Positions 1 through 8,012 are shown, numbered from the stretch's first letter. The stretch is DNA of 18,326 nucleotides from SYFY01 sp031385325 (GCA_031385325.1 JANNBJ010000063.1:1-18326); one strand, 5' to 3'. A program made the numbers and translations. The notes: generated from the letters alone by a model not told the origin.

Positions 1-112
1 CTGGAAGATCAACTGCAAGTTTCTGAGGTCAAGTCAGCGGTCATTCGTGTAGGCCGGCAATCGACCCAAAGCGGCCCGGATGACGACGGGAAACCATGAA
101 GGGAAGTTTGGA

Positions 113-649
113 ATGAGCTCGCAGCGACGCGTGTCGGGAACCGCCGTGCAACGAACCATTGCCGTCCTGGGCTCGGCAGTTTTCTTCGTGGTCGCCCCAT
201 GTGCGCTGGCGGGGCTCGTTCCATGGTCGATCACGGGTTGGCAACTCCAGCCGCCGTTCCTTGGTCTGGAGCTGACGCGCGGCTTCGGCGCGATAATGAT
301 TCTCGCAGGCGTGCCTGGGCTTGTTGACGCATTTGCGCGTTTCGCGCTGCAGGGTCTCGGCACCCCCGCGCCCATCGCGCCGACCCGGAATCTCGTGGTG
401 ACCGGTCTCTACCGTTATGTGCGTAATCCAATATACGTCGCGGTCGTTGCCATCATCCTGGGTCAAGCGGTGCTGATGGGCGATTGGCGCCTCATCGTCT
501 ACGGCGCGCTGTTGTGGCTCGGCTTCCACGTCTTCGTCGTGGCGTACGAAGAACCCACGCTCGAGCTGACGTTTGGGAGAGAGTACGAGGCGTTCCGCGC
601 AGCCGTCCCGCGCTGGATACCGCGGATGAGCCCATGGCGGTCGGAATGA
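113..649 (+). CDS. Isoprenylcysteine carboxyl methyltransferase-like membrane protein
   Basis: A 178-residue integral membrane protein of the ICMT/phospholipid-methyltransferase-like superfamily. About four hydrophobic segments are visible (roughly residues 17-38, 58-75, 108-124 and 127-145). The family hallmark is in the C-terminal half: LVVTGLYRYVRNPIY (about residues 94-108) with its Arg-Asn-Pro, then the double Glu at 146-147 and the GREYEAFRAAVPRWIP segment. In characterised relatives these parts form the S-adenosylmethionine site; the substrate of bacterial members is mostly unknown and cannot be read from the sequence. An in-frame ATG at 80 would add 11 hydrophilic residues. I prefer 113 because a purine-rich GAAGGGAAG stretch precedes it and the predicted membrane start fits. 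It stands alone, followed by a gene-free stretch. The family is fairly sure; the activity is not. Confidence 0.8.
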   Translation: MSSQRRVSGTAVQRTIAVLGSAVFFVVAPCALAGLVPWSITGWQLQPPFLGLELTRGFGAIMILAGVPGLVDAFARFALQGLGTPAPIAPTRNLVVTGLYRYVRNPIYVAVVAIILGQAVLMGDWRLIVYGALLWLGFHVFVVAYEEPTLELTFGREYEAFRAAVPRWIPRMSPWRSE

Positions 650-1047
650 TCGGTGCCCCGCAGGCCCCAGCACAGCGAGGCGGCGTCGCATCCGCTTCTC
701 GCTGTTGCGGGTGCTCTCGCCATCTACGCCGATACTTGTACGGTGCCGCTTAGTGCGCGCTGATGGGAACGTTAACGGAACGTCAGCATTGCGGCCGGGA
801 CCCGACCTGGAGCCGATCTGCCTGAGGGTTCGTTTAGAACCCTTGCGGCCGGCCGCTAACGTCCACCCGAGCAAGCTTAGTTCAGCAGGGGTTAATCGCT
901 TGCAGCTATGGTTGTCTCGTCAGCGGGTCATCCGACCCGAGCTTTTGTGAACGGTGTAGCAGTCTGACGGGGTTGTAAACAGCATGATCCATTGCACCCG
1001 TAAAGCCGGACTGCGATCTGGCACGACATTCATTTGAGGAGCGGTTG
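650..1047. other. Gene-free stretch with two adjacent palindromes
   Basis: No convincing gene lies between the methyltransferase-like gene and the glycine-zipper gene; the open frames here have no recognisable protein. A 7-bp hairpin occurs at 825-843 (AGGGTTC, 5-nt loop, GAACCCT), followed at once by a perfect 12-bp palindrome, GCGGCCGGCCGC, at 845-856. The hairpin has no T-run and lies about 175 nt past the upstream stop, so it is not an obvious intrinsic terminator. The promoter of the glycine-zipper gene should lie in this stretch, but I see no confident -35/-10 pair. Confidence 0.5.
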
Positions 1048-1581
1048 ATGAACGGCAACATGGTCAAGGGGATAGTGATCGGTGTGGTCATTGCAACGGC
1101 GGGTGGCGTCATGGCCGGCTACCGGGTATTCGTTGCGCCGGAGGTTCCGACCCATGCCCAGGTACTGAATGTGGTGGCGGCCACCGAAACAGTCAGTACT
1201 CCACGCGAAGTCTGCGAGACCGTGGAGGTAACTCGCCAGAAGCCGGTCAAGGATGAGCACCAGATCATCGGTACCGTCGCTGGCGCGGTGCTCGGGGGTG
1301 TGCTCGGTAATCAGGTTGGTGGGGGTAGCGGCAAGAAGCTGGCAACTCTGGCCGGCGCTGCGGCTGGCGGGTACGCGGGCAACAAGGTTCAGGAACGTAC
1401 TCAGGCCGGTAACACCTATGTCACGACCGAAGAGCGATGTAATACGGTGACTGACAATACAGAAAAGCTGCTGGGCTATGACGTGACCTACCAGATTGGT
1501 GAAGAGACCGGTCAGGTCCGCATGGACAAAGATCCGGGTGAGCAGCTCCCGTTGGTGGATGGCCAACTGGCGCTCAATTGA
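1048..1581 (+). CDS. Glycine-zipper 2TM envelope protein (17-kDa surface antigen-like)
   Basis: A 177-residue protein with an N-terminal hydrophobic segment (residues 7-25) that acts as a signal anchor or uncleaved signal. In the middle is a glycine-zipper hairpin, about residues 73-112, made of two short Gly/Ala-rich helices (GTVAGAVLGGVLGNQVGGGSG and LAGAAAGGYAGNKV). This is the Rickettsia 17-kDa-antigen/SlyB-like glycine zipper 2TM domain. Such proteins sit in or near the outer membrane and are tied to envelope stress or integrity; the exact role here is unknown. There is no lipobox Cys next to the signal segment, unlike SlyB. Cys56 and Cys131 flank the zipper and could form a disulfide. 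The ATG at 1048 is chosen because GAGGAG sits 6 nt upstream at 1036-1041; an adjacent TTG at 1045 would be too close. Confidence 0.85.
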   Translation: MNGNMVKGIVIGVVIATAGGVMAGYRVFVAPEVPTHAQVLNVVAATETVSTPREVCETVEVTRQKPVKDEHQIIGTVAGAVLGGVLGNQVGGGSGKKLATLAGAAAGGYAGNKVQERTQAGNTYVTTEERCNTVTDNTEKLLGYDVTYQIGEETGQVRMDKDPGEQLPLVDGQLALN

Positions 1582-2088
1582 GCCACGAAGAACCGCCGCA
1601 AAGTAATGCATCCAACTGCTGCGCAAGGTGGGGGACATTTGCCGGCGGTGCCGGCACGCTCTCAAGCCCCTTATCATTCGGACGATGGTGCAAGTGCCGA
1701 ACAGGATCGCGAGCAGTTGACCGTCGAAACGTTCACTGAATTTCGACGACCAGATCGAGGATGACGTGGTGTCCCTCGTGGCAGAAGAGAGTCTGCGAAT
1801 CAGACTGTTCTGAGTGACTGTGGGGGCTACAAGTTACCCTGGCTTGCTCGCGACGCGCGGCACGTCCAGTCCCTACGTCCGCTTTGGATTCATGAAATGA
1901 GCCTGTCATGGATCAACCCGCAGGTTCCCCTTGCAACCTATCAGGCCTATGAAAACGATCTTCTTAAGTCATCGTGACCGCATTGTCCAACCCATGCCGA
2001 TACGCCATGATCCTCTCGGAATATAAATCCTATTCCATTGGCATCAGAGCCCCGACCTTTACCATCTAACACTTATGGAAAGTCATTC
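1582..2088. other. Gene-free stretch, possible decayed coding sequence
   Basis: No intact gene is visible. Two short open segments look weakly protein-like. One frame, through about 1730-1815, reads FDDQIEDDVVSLVAEES and stops at the TGA ending near 1813. The other runs 1897-1977, from ATG to TGA, 26 codons. Neither has a ribosome-binding site or a recognisable domain. GCCGGC is repeated with a 3-nt spacer near 1638-1652, forming a GC-rich self-complementary element without a T-run. TATAAA at 2022-2027 could be a -10 for the thioredoxin gene, but it lacks a matching -35. The stretch may be a remnant of a degraded gene. Confidence 0.35.
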
Positions 2089-2613
2089 ATGATCCGTTGG
2101 GAAAGTCCTCTGCTGCGCCTCGTTATAACAATCGAAGTCGCTCTCTTGCTGATAGCAACTCCGTCCTGGGCTTCAGTTCTGGATGTCGGAGACGTACCGC
2201 CGTCAACGATCGGAAAAGATCTCGAAGGAAACAAAGTTGATCTTTCGGCCTACGCAGGCAAGGCAATCATTGTCACCTTCTGGGCAACGTGGTGCTCGTA
2301 TTGCCTGAAGGAGCTACCGATCCTCGAGGGTGTGCAAAATGAGACGGGCAAAGAGCGTATGCAGGTTATCGCAGTCAACACAGAATCTCGGGACGTGTTT
2401 CGCCGGGCCTCGCGAATAATGAAGGACTTCAAATTGCTGGTGGCGCACGATAGTAGAAGGTCTGCATCAAAAGCCTACGGGGTGAAGGGCATTCCCCACA
2501 TGGTGATCATCGGTCGCAATGGAAGAATTTTTCGCGTTTATAGGGGCTATTCGGAAAGTAACTTAGCGGCCATTGTGGCGGACATAAACCAGGCAATGGC
2601 GGCTCCGCCTTAA
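2089..2613 (+). CDS. Exported TlpA/ResA-like thioredoxin-fold protein
   Basis: A 174-residue TlpA/ResA-type (redoxin family) disulfide oxidoreductase. Residues 1-29 form a typical signal peptide or anchor (Arg-containing start, hydrophobic core VITIEVALLLIA, then SWAS), so the domain should act in the periplasm. The thioredoxin active site is WATWCSYC, with Cys69 and Cys72, and the cis-proline loop is GVKGIPHMVI (Pro136). Relatives reduce disulfides during cytochrome c maturation or serve other periplasmic thiol partners. No cytochrome gene is nearby, so the partner is unknown. The open frame extends upstream to a TTG at 2038. ATG 2089 is preferred because GGAAAG lies about 7 nt before it and the signal peptide then begins at the first residue. 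It appears monocistronic. Confidence 0.87.
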   Translation: MIRWESPLLRLVITIEVALLLIATPSWASVLDVGDVPPSTIGKDLEGNKVDLSAYAGKAIIVTFWATWCSYCLKELPILEGVQNETGKERMQVIAVNTESRDVFRRASRIMKDFKLLVAHDSRRSASKAYGVKGIPHMVIIGRNGRIFRVYRGYSESNLAAIVADINQAMAAPP

Positions 2614-2803
2614 GCGTATTGGTCAGTCGTGCAAACGATCCGCAGTGTGCGAGGACCCGACGGGGTGTTTCGAATCGCGGCGCGCATTTACGCTGCTTCG
2701 GATCGGAAGCTTTGATTCATTTCCGCGATCTGTCGGACCCGTGTTCGAAGGATGCTTTCACAGCGAATTTACTGAGCGAATGTCCCTGACTGGAGGAATG
2801 CGC

Positions 2804-3235
2804 ATGATCAAGGCCGCTTGCCACTGCACAGCCGTTCGCTTCGAACTTTCCGAAGCGCCGACCTGGGTTCTGGATTGCAACTGCACACTCTGCCGTCGCT
2901 ATGGCGCGATGTGGAGCTACTACCATGGGACTGACCACGTGAAACTCACCTCGCGGCCGGCGCGTGACGTGACGGACATCTACCTCTGGCAAGATCGCGG
3001 GATCGAGTTTCACCGCTGCAAGGTCTGCGGCTGCATGACGCATATGGCGGCGGCAGATATCGGCCATGTCTTTGGCGTGAACGCGCGCATGATGCCGGCG
3101 CTTGATCCCTCCAGCGTCACTGTGATCCAGATGGATAACTCGCATAGCGGCTGGTTCTGGACCAAGTCCGACCAGCCCGTGCGGCAAAGCCATCATCCGC
3201 ATATGCCGATGCCATCAGCCGAAGACTGGCGCTGA
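2804..3235 (+). CDS. GFA family (CENP-V/Gfa domain) zinc protein
   Basis: A 143-residue protein of the glutathione-dependent formaldehyde-activating enzyme (GFA/CENP-V) family. The zinc-binding cysteines are all present: Cys6 and Cys8 (ACHC), Cys25, Cys27 and Cys30 (CNCTLC), and Cys72, Cys75 and Cys77 (RCKVCGC). The fold is a small cytoplasmic beta-structure with one structural and one catalytic-type zinc. Founder Gfa from Paracoccus was reported to speed S-hydroxymethylglutathione formation, but most members have no proven activity and formaldehyde-pathway genes are absent here. ATG 2804 is chosen because GGAGG at 2792-2796 is 7 nt upstream. The frame stays open back to 2645, but that extension has no domain and no ribosome-binding site. 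The gene converges on the NAD kinase gene. Confidence 0.88.
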   Translation: MIKAACHCTAVRFELSEAPTWVLDCNCTLCRRYGAMWSYYHGTDHVKLTSRPARDVTDIYLWQDRGIEFHRCKVCGCMTHMAAADIGHVFGVNARMMPALDPSSVTVIQMDNSHSGWFWTKSDQPVRQSHHPHMPMPSAEDWR

Positions 3236-3244
3236 TCGACGAAG

Positions 3245-3276
3245 CGCTCCAGGCGGGCATGTTGTGCGCCTGAGCG
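3245..3276. terminator. Candidate terminator hairpin between convergent genes
   Basis: Between the GFA gene and the convergent NAD kinase gene, CGCTC-c-AGGCG (3245-3255) pairs with CGCCTGAGCG (3267-3276). This gives a ten-pair GC-rich stem with one bulged C and an 11-nt loop. The plus-strand exit reads TTGTCGT, a poor U-tract, and the minus side has none, so termination is inferred mostly from position. Confidence 0.35.
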
Positions 3277-3292
3277 TTGTCGTCAGGGTGCG

Positions 3293-4060
3293 TCAGGGAG
3301 TGAACTGCTCGTTCAGGATACGCTCTTCGAGGTTGTGCTCGGGGTCGAACAGCAATCGGATCGGCGCGTCCCCATCTTCGTGTACGTGCACCTCGACCAC
3401 GTTACGCACTTCGGTCTGGTCGGCCACTGCCGATACCGGTCGCTTGTAATGGTCGAGTACCTCGAAGGTGACCTTGGCGGTGCGTGGCAGCACCGCACCA
3501 CGCCAGCGGCGCGGCCGGAAAGCGCTGATCGGTGTCAGCGCAAGCACACCCGAGCCGATCGGCAGGATGGGTCCGTGCGCAGAGAGGTTATAGGCCGTGC
3601 TGCCCGCTGGTGTGGCCAGAAGACAGCCGTCGCACATCAGCCGCGGGATGCGCTCCTTGCCATCCACGAGCACGCGCAGGTTCGCCGCCTGGCGTGTCTG
3701 CCGCAGCAATGACACCTCGTTGATCGCGTAGGACGTGTGTTCCGAGCCCGAGTCGGACACCACGACCATCTTCAGCGGGTGCAGCGTGGCCACCTGGGCA
3801 TTGTCCAGACGCTCAAGCAGCTCTTCCTCGCGGTAGGCGTTCAGCAGGAAGCCGACAGTGCCACGGTTCATGCCGTAGATCGGCGTGCCCCGCCGCATCG
3901 TGCGGTGCATGGCCTCCAGCATGTAGCCGTCGCCGCCCAGCGCCACGATCACATCGGCCTCCTCGGGGGGCACATTCGGGTAACGTGCCTTCAGTTCTGC
4001 TGCGGCAGTCAGCGCGTTCTCGCTGCGGCTGCTGACGAAGGCGATCTTCTCGAAGGGCAT
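3293..4060 (-). CDS. nadK: NAD kinase, short type
   Basis: ATP-dependent NAD kinase, which makes NADP+ from NAD+ in the cytoplasm. The product is 255 residues, matching the short NAD kinases common in alphaproteobacteria and some gammaproteobacteria rather than the E. coli form of about 290. Seen in order: an N-terminal Rossmann-like segment (MPFEKIAFVSSRSENA), the signature GGDG at residues 42-45, YGMNRGTVGFL (about 62-72) with the NxGxxGFL pattern, the Asn-Glu pair at 114-115, and the substrate loop TPAGSTAYN (150-158). The open frame runs on upstream to 4237, but the ATG at 4060 is preceded by AGGA about 7 nt away, and family members start with similar residues. It lies downstream of the tRNA-Met gene on the same strand and might receive read-through from it. 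Confidence 0.95.
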   Translation of the reverse strand: MPFEKIAFVSSRSENALTAAAELKARYPNVPPEEADVIVALGGDGYMLEAMHRTMRRGTPIYGMNRGTVGFLLNAYREEELLERLDNAQVATLHPLKMVVVSDSGSEHTSYAINEVSLLRQTRQAANLRVLVDGKERIPRLMCDGCLLATPAGSTAYNLSAHGPILPIGSGVLALTPISAFRPRRWRGAVLPRTAKVTFEVLDHYKRPVSAVADQTEVRNVVEVHVHEDGDAPIRLLFDPEHNLEERILNEQFTP

Positions 4061-4305
4061 GACGATTCCTGTGGTGCTGCGTTTCTCGGCGGAGGATGGA
4101 GGATAACGGGTGTTTTTGTTGATTGCTCTGAGTACCAGCGCATGCGGCAGTTGGGCGAATACAGGTATCTGCTCTGGTGTGGGTTTCTCGACCGCTCCGT
4201 AGCCAGTGTGCCGAGCCTCGGCTTGAGGAGCACACACGAGACAACACTAAGCGTGCGACAGCAAAGTCACCGACGGACAGACCAGTGAGAGAACCTCAGA
4301 TGAAG

Positions 4306-4382
4306 TGGTAGCTAGGGGGAGACTTGAACTCCCGACCCCAGGATTATGAATCCTGTGCTCTAACCGGCTGAGCTACCTAGCC
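4306..4382 (-). tRNA. tRNA-Met (CAT), elongator type
   Basis: The minus strand folds into a complete cloverleaf of 77 nt with an encoded CCA. It has a 7-bp acceptor stem, D stem GCTC/GAGC, anticodon stem CAGGA/TCCTG with loop TTCATAA (anticodon CAT at 4346-4348), 5-nt variable loop GGGTC, and T stem GGGAG/CTCCC with loop TTCAAGT. D-arm and variable-loop sequences match E. coli elongator tRNA-Met much better than tRNA-Ile2 (also CAT) or initiator tRNA, whose anticodon-stem GGG/CCC run is missing. The first acceptor pair is G1-U72 instead of the usual G-C. The identity call (Met versus lysidine-modified Ile) rests on this comparison from memory. Confidence 0.93.
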
Positions 4383-4394
4383 ACGGGGCTGCGG

Positions 4395-4423
4395 ATTCTC
4401 CCTGCCGACCCCTTGGCTGTCAA
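4395..4423 (-). promoter_or_regulatory. Sigma-70 promoter of the tRNA-Met gene
   Basis: On the minus strand, a perfect TTGACA (-35, positions 4418-4423) is followed by exactly 17 bp and GAGAAT (-10, positions 4395-4400). Transcription would start near 4388, a few nucleotides before the mature tRNA 5' end at 4382. The region between -10 and start is GC-rich (CCGCAGCCCC), as in stringently controlled stable-RNA promoters; the control itself is inferred. Confidence 0.75.
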
Positions 4424-4488
4424 CGCAAGTACCCGTATTTCAAGGCGAAAAAGCGGCTGCCCGGGTTTGTCTGGTTTACCATTGCCCT

Positions 4489-6060
4489 ATGAACATACCC
4501 GCCTCAACCGCCCTGGATGATCTTCGTTTCGACAATGTGTCGCTCCGGGCGCTGCCGATTGATCCCGAAACAGAGAACCGTCGGCGTCAGATCAGGAACG
4601 CCATCAACTGCTACGTTCAGCCCACAGCAGTACCTGGGCCGCAGCTGATCGCCTATTCCAGGGAAGTTGCCGAACAGCTGGGGTTCGACGACGCCGCGTG
4701 CACGTCGCCCCGCTTTGCCGAGGTGTTTGCGGGCAATGAGCTGTTGTCTGGCATGGCGCCACACGCGACCTGTTATGGCGGTCATCAGTTCGGCTCCTGG
4801 GCAGGACAGTTGGGTGATGGCCGGGCCATCAATCTTGGTGAAGCCATTACCACGAGCGGCTCACGTCTCATGCTGCAGTTGAAAGGCGCGGGTGAAACCC
4901 CCTTTTCCCGAACCGCGGATGGACTGGCAGTGCTCCGGTCTTCGGTGCGCGAATTCCTGTGCAGCGAGGCGATGCACCATCTGGGTATTCCAACGACTCG
5001 GGCCTTGTCGTTATGTGCCACGGGTCGAGGGGTGTGGCGTGACATGTTCTACGACGGTAATCCTGGCGAAGAGCCGGGCGCCGTGGTGTGTCGAACTGCT
5101 GCTTCGTTCATTCGGTTCGGCCACTTCGAGTTGTTGGCAGCGCGTGAAGAGATCGATCTGCTGCGCCAGCTCGCTGACTTCACTATTGATCAGTATTTCC
5201 CTGAAATTGCTGCGCGAGCCGAGGGCAAAGAAAAGTACCTGCTCTGGTTTGCGGAAGTCTGCAATCGCACGTCGGCGCTCATCGTTGACTGGATGCGGGT
5301 TGGATTTGTGCATGGCGTGATGAATACCGACAACATGTCGATTCTCGGCCTGACCATCGACTATGGCCCGTATGGCTGGCTCGACAGCTTTGATCCGAAC
5401 TGGACACCCAATACCTCGGACTCCGGCGGGCGTTATGCCTATCGCAATCAGCCGCCCATCGCGCAGTGGAACCTGCTGCGTCTTGCCAACGCCATCTATC
5501 CACTGATTGGTGAAGCACCACCGCTCGAAGCCTGTCTGCACGAGTTCGTCGATCGATACAGTCAGCGCGCCGAGATCATGATGGCCAACAAACTCGGGCT
5601 TGGGCAGTACGACGCCGAACTCGTTGACGCGTTGCAGGCCTTGTTTGGTGAGGTCGAAGTGGACATGACCCTGTTCTATCGCACTCTGGGTCAGCTGGTA
5701 CCGGGCAACTTCTCCGCCGATGACCTCAAGGACACGTTCTACCAATGGGACGCGGATATCAGGGCACGCCTGCAGACCTGGCTTGACCAGTATCAGGCGA
5801 CGCTGACTCAGCAGGCGGTGAATGCCGATACACGTCATCGCGTGATGCAACAGACCAACCCTGCGTTCATATTGCGCAACTTTCTCAGCCAGCAAGCCAT
5901 CGACAAGGCGGAGGCTGGCGACTTCTCAGAGATCCATCGTCTGCTTGAAGCCGCACGCCGTCCTTACGAGGATCTACCCGAATTCTCGGACTATCGAGTG
6001 AAGCGGCCGGAATGGGCGCGGCGCAAGGCAGGGTGTTCGCAGCTTTCCTGCAGTTCCTGA
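4489..6060 (+). CDS. selO: Protein adenylyltransferase SelO (YdiU/UPF0061)
   Basis: SelO is a pseudokinase-fold enzyme that transfers AMP from ATP to Ser/Thr/Tyr residues of proteins involved in redox homeostasis. The product is 523 residues; E. coli SelO is about 480. Visible motifs are ATCYGGHQFGSWAGQLGDGRA (about 93-113), the nucleotide-binding Lys132 in LQLKGAGETPFSR, and FVHGVMNTDNMSI with Asp281-Asn282. IDYGPYG follows with Asp291, at the same ten-residue spacing as the E. coli catalytic and Mg-binding aspartates. The C-terminus is Cys-Ser-Ser (Cys521), the position occupied by selenocysteine in vertebrate SelO. There is no stop or UGA before it, so this is the cysteine form. No Shine-Dalgarno sequence is visible before the ATG, so weak initiation or a leaderless message is possible. 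It is followed by xthA after 120 nt. Confidence 0.96.
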   Translation: MNIPASTALDDLRFDNVSLRALPIDPETENRRRQIRNAINCYVQPTAVPGPQLIAYSREVAEQLGFDDAACTSPRFAEVFAGNELLSGMAPHATCYGGHQFGSWAGQLGDGRAINLGEAITTSGSRLMLQLKGAGETPFSRTADGLAVLRSSVREFLCSEAMHHLGIPTTRALSLCATGRGVWRDMFYDGNPGEEPGAVVCRTAASFIRFGHFELLAAREEIDLLRQLADFTIDQYFPEIAARAEGKEKYLLWFAEVCNRTSALIVDWMRVGFVHGVMNTDNMSILGLTIDYGPYGWLDSFDPNWTPNTSDSGGRYAYRNQPPIAQWNLLRLANAIYPLIGEAPPLEACLHEFVDRYSQRAEIMMANKLGLGQYDAELVDALQALFGEVEVDMTLFYRTLGQLVPGNFSADDLKDTFYQWDADIRARLQTWLDQYQATLTQQAVNADTRHRVMQQTNPAFILRNFLSQQAIDKAEAGDFSEIHRLLEAARRPYEDLPEFSDYRVKRPEWARRKAGCSQLSCSS

Positions 6061-6180
6061 GCAAAGGCCCACAGCATCGGGCCAATCAATTCTGCAGCCG
6101 GACGATCCGATCGATCTCGCGCTTTGACCGCCCGGCTTCTGACGGTAAGGTAGCGGCTCAAGGGACAACAGCGGAACGGA

Positions 6181-6951
6181 ATGCGAATCGCGACCTGGAA
6201 CATCAACGGACTGCGGGCCCGCCTCGAGCTGGTCAAACGATGGCTCATCGAGCGGCAGCCGGACGTCGTCGGATTTCAGGAACTCAAGACCCAGACCGAA
6301 GAATTCCCCCATGACGCGTTCCTGGAAATCGGTTATCACGCGCAGGTCCACGGCGAGAAGGCGTGGAATGGGGTGGCGATTCTGACACGCGCTCCAGCCG
6401 AACTTGTGCAGACCGGCCTGCCGGACCAGGCCGGGTTCGGTTCACGGCTGATCACCGCACGCATCCAGGATCTCGAATTCACCACAGTCTACTGTCCGAA
6501 TGGAAAGACACTCGATCACGCGGACTACCAACGCAAACTCGGCTGGTTCGAGAACCTGAAGGCTCATTGGTTGAGCCAGGAGCGTGCTCCGGCCGCTGTC
6601 CTGTGTGGCGATTTCAATATCGTCCCGACTCCGCTGGACAGCTGGAAGGGCATCAAGGCAGACGGCGAGATATTTCACACGGTCGCCGAACGGGAGCGGT
6701 TCGCTGCACTGATGGATACCGGCCTGACGGATCTGTTTCGTCACCACTCTCCCGAGGAACAAGCCTTCTCATGGTGGGACTATCGTGGCGGTGCCTTCCA
6801 CAAACGCCAGGGGCTGCGCATCGATCTGATTCTCGGTACACCCGCCGTGCGAGATCGACTCAGCTCCATCTACGTTGATCGCGAGTACCGCAAGAAGCAG
6901 GGCGAACTGACGGCGTCGGATCACGCGCCGGTCGTCGCTGAGCTCAAGTAA
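6181..6951 (+). CDS. xthA: Exodeoxyribonuclease III
   Basis: A 256-residue Mg-dependent AP endonuclease and 3'-5' exonuclease of the exonuclease-endonuclease-phosphatase superfamily, acting in base-excision repair in the cytoplasm. All catalytic motifs are visible: WNINGLRAR (Asn7), GFQELK (Glu34), VYCPNG (Tyr104), CGDFNIVPT (Asp144, Asn146), SWWDYRGGAFHKRQGLRIDLIL (about 197-218), and SDHAPV (Asp247, His248). The length equals that of typical bacterial XthA. The start ATG is preceded only by a weak GCGGAACGGA. It is co-directional with selO (120 nt upstream) and nudC (38 nt downstream), so all three could share a transcript. Nothing looks damaged. Confidence 0.97.
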   Translation: MRIATWNINGLRARLELVKRWLIERQPDVVGFQELKTQTEEFPHDAFLEIGYHAQVHGEKAWNGVAILTRAPAELVQTGLPDQAGFGSRLITARIQDLEFTTVYCPNGKTLDHADYQRKLGWFENLKAHWLSQERAPAAVLCGDFNIVPTPLDSWKGIKADGEIFHTVAERERFAALMDTGLTDLFRHHSPEEQAFSWWDYRGGAFHKRQGLRIDLILGTPAVRDRLSSIYVDREYRKKQGELTASDHAPVVAELK

Positions 6952-6989
6952 TATCGACCGAACTATAAAATGACGGCAGAACCGAATTG

Positions 6990-7913
6990 ATGACCCATAT
7001 TTTCGCCGGCAATCCAATGGACCGCTGCGAAGCCGAGCGACGCGATGAAGGCTGGATTGCGGAAGCGCTGACAAGACCATCGACGCGCATTCTCGTTTTT
7101 CACAAACTGCAGGTTCTGACGAACTCGGCAAACGGCGGATCGACGCTGGTGTGGCTCGAAAGCAGACGTGTCGTTCCGCACCTCGGCAGCGTCGCGCCGG
7201 TACTCTTAGGAAGGCAGGGAGATGTCATTCATTTCGCCGCTGATGTGAGCCATCTACCGGATCCTTCGATCACACTCGGACTGAGCGCAACAAATCAGTT
7301 CACAGACTGCCGCATGGCTGCCATGCAGATGGCCATACCAGAAACCGGCATCATCGCCCAGGCGCGCGCGCAGGTGGACTGGCATGTACGTCATCGTTTC
7401 TGCAGTGTGTGCGGTACTCAAAGTGCTGCACGAAAAGGCGGACACGTTCGTGTCTGTCCGAACTGCAAAGCCGAGCACTTCCCGCGCACCGACCCGGTTG
7501 CGATCATGCTGGTTGTCGATGGTGATCGCTGCATCCTCGGTCAACCGAAAGGTCCTCTGGTGCGCACGGGAATCTACTCCGCACTCGCGGGATTTATCGA
7601 TCAGGGTGAATCGATCGAAGAAGCCGTTCGGCGCGAGATCATGGAAGAAGCCGGGCTCAAGGTCGGCGCCGTGTCTTATCACTCTTCGCAGCCTTGGCCA
7701 TTTCCTTCATCACTGATGATTGGATGTCATGCACAAGCAGCCACCACCGATATCCATATGGACACGGAAGAGATGCATGACGTTCGCTGGTTTTCGAGGG
7801 ATGAAGTTCTTGCCGCTCGCGCTGGAACTCATCCGTCGTTGAAACTGCCAGGGCCGATTGCCATCGCTCATCATTTGATCAACGCCTGGGTGGATGGACC
7901 GATCAAACTCTAA
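6990..7913 (+). CDS. nudC: NADH pyrophosphatase / NAD-cap decapping hydrolase NudC
   Basis: A 307-residue Nudix hydrolase that cleaves NADH to NMNH and AMP and removes NAD caps from RNA. Seen in order: a divergent N-terminal domain, a zinc ribbon FCSVCG...VCPNC (about residues 137-159), the Nudix box GFIDQGESIEEAVRREIMEEAG (about 201-222) matching Gx5Ex7REUxEExGU, and the NudC-specific SQPWPFPSS motif after it. That last motif separates NudC from other Nudix proteins. ATG 6990 is chosen over the adjacent TTG 6987. A TATAAAAT just upstream (6964-6971) resembles a -10, but no -35 fits it. It shares NAD(P) chemistry with the NAD kinase in this window, though the two genes are not linked in an operon. 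Confidence 0.96.
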   Translation: MTHIFAGNPMDRCEAERRDEGWIAEALTRPSTRILVFHKLQVLTNSANGGSTLVWLESRRVVPHLGSVAPVLLGRQGDVIHFAADVSHLPDPSITLGLSATNQFTDCRMAAMQMAIPETGIIAQARAQVDWHVRHRFCSVCGTQSAARKGGHVRVCPNCKAEHFPRTDPVAIMLVVDGDRCILGQPKGPLVRTGIYSALAGFIDQGESIEEAVRREIMEEAGLKVGAVSYHSSQPWPFPSSLMIGCHAQAATTDIHMDTEEMHDVRWFSRDEVLAARAGTHPSLKLPGPIAIAHHLINAWVDGPIKL

Positions 7914-8012
7914 ACCGGGTTGGTCAAGGTAACAGCGGGCTGGCCTCGTGTGTGGAAGCGAGACATCATAGGTCCCGGAACACTTGACTCAGAATTCTCA
8001 CAGGATGTCTTG

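Noticed and set aside
41..874. A 277-residue minus-strand open frame across the methyltransferase-like gene
   Set aside because: It is antisense to a gene with clear family motifs. Its product is rich in Arg/His/Glu without any domain, as expected for a GC-rich shadow frame.
1030..1677. A 215-residue minus-strand open frame over the glycine-zipper gene
   Set aside because: The plus-strand gene has a strong ribosome-binding site and a known domain; the minus frame has neither.
1897..1977. A 26-codon plus-strand ORF starting at ATG 1897
   Set aside because: It is very short, with no ribosome-binding site and no recognisable match, so it cannot be separated from chance.
5011..5895. A 294-residue minus-strand open frame inside selO
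   Set aside because: It lies wholly opposite conserved SelO motifs and shows no recognisable domain; it is a codon-bias shadow.
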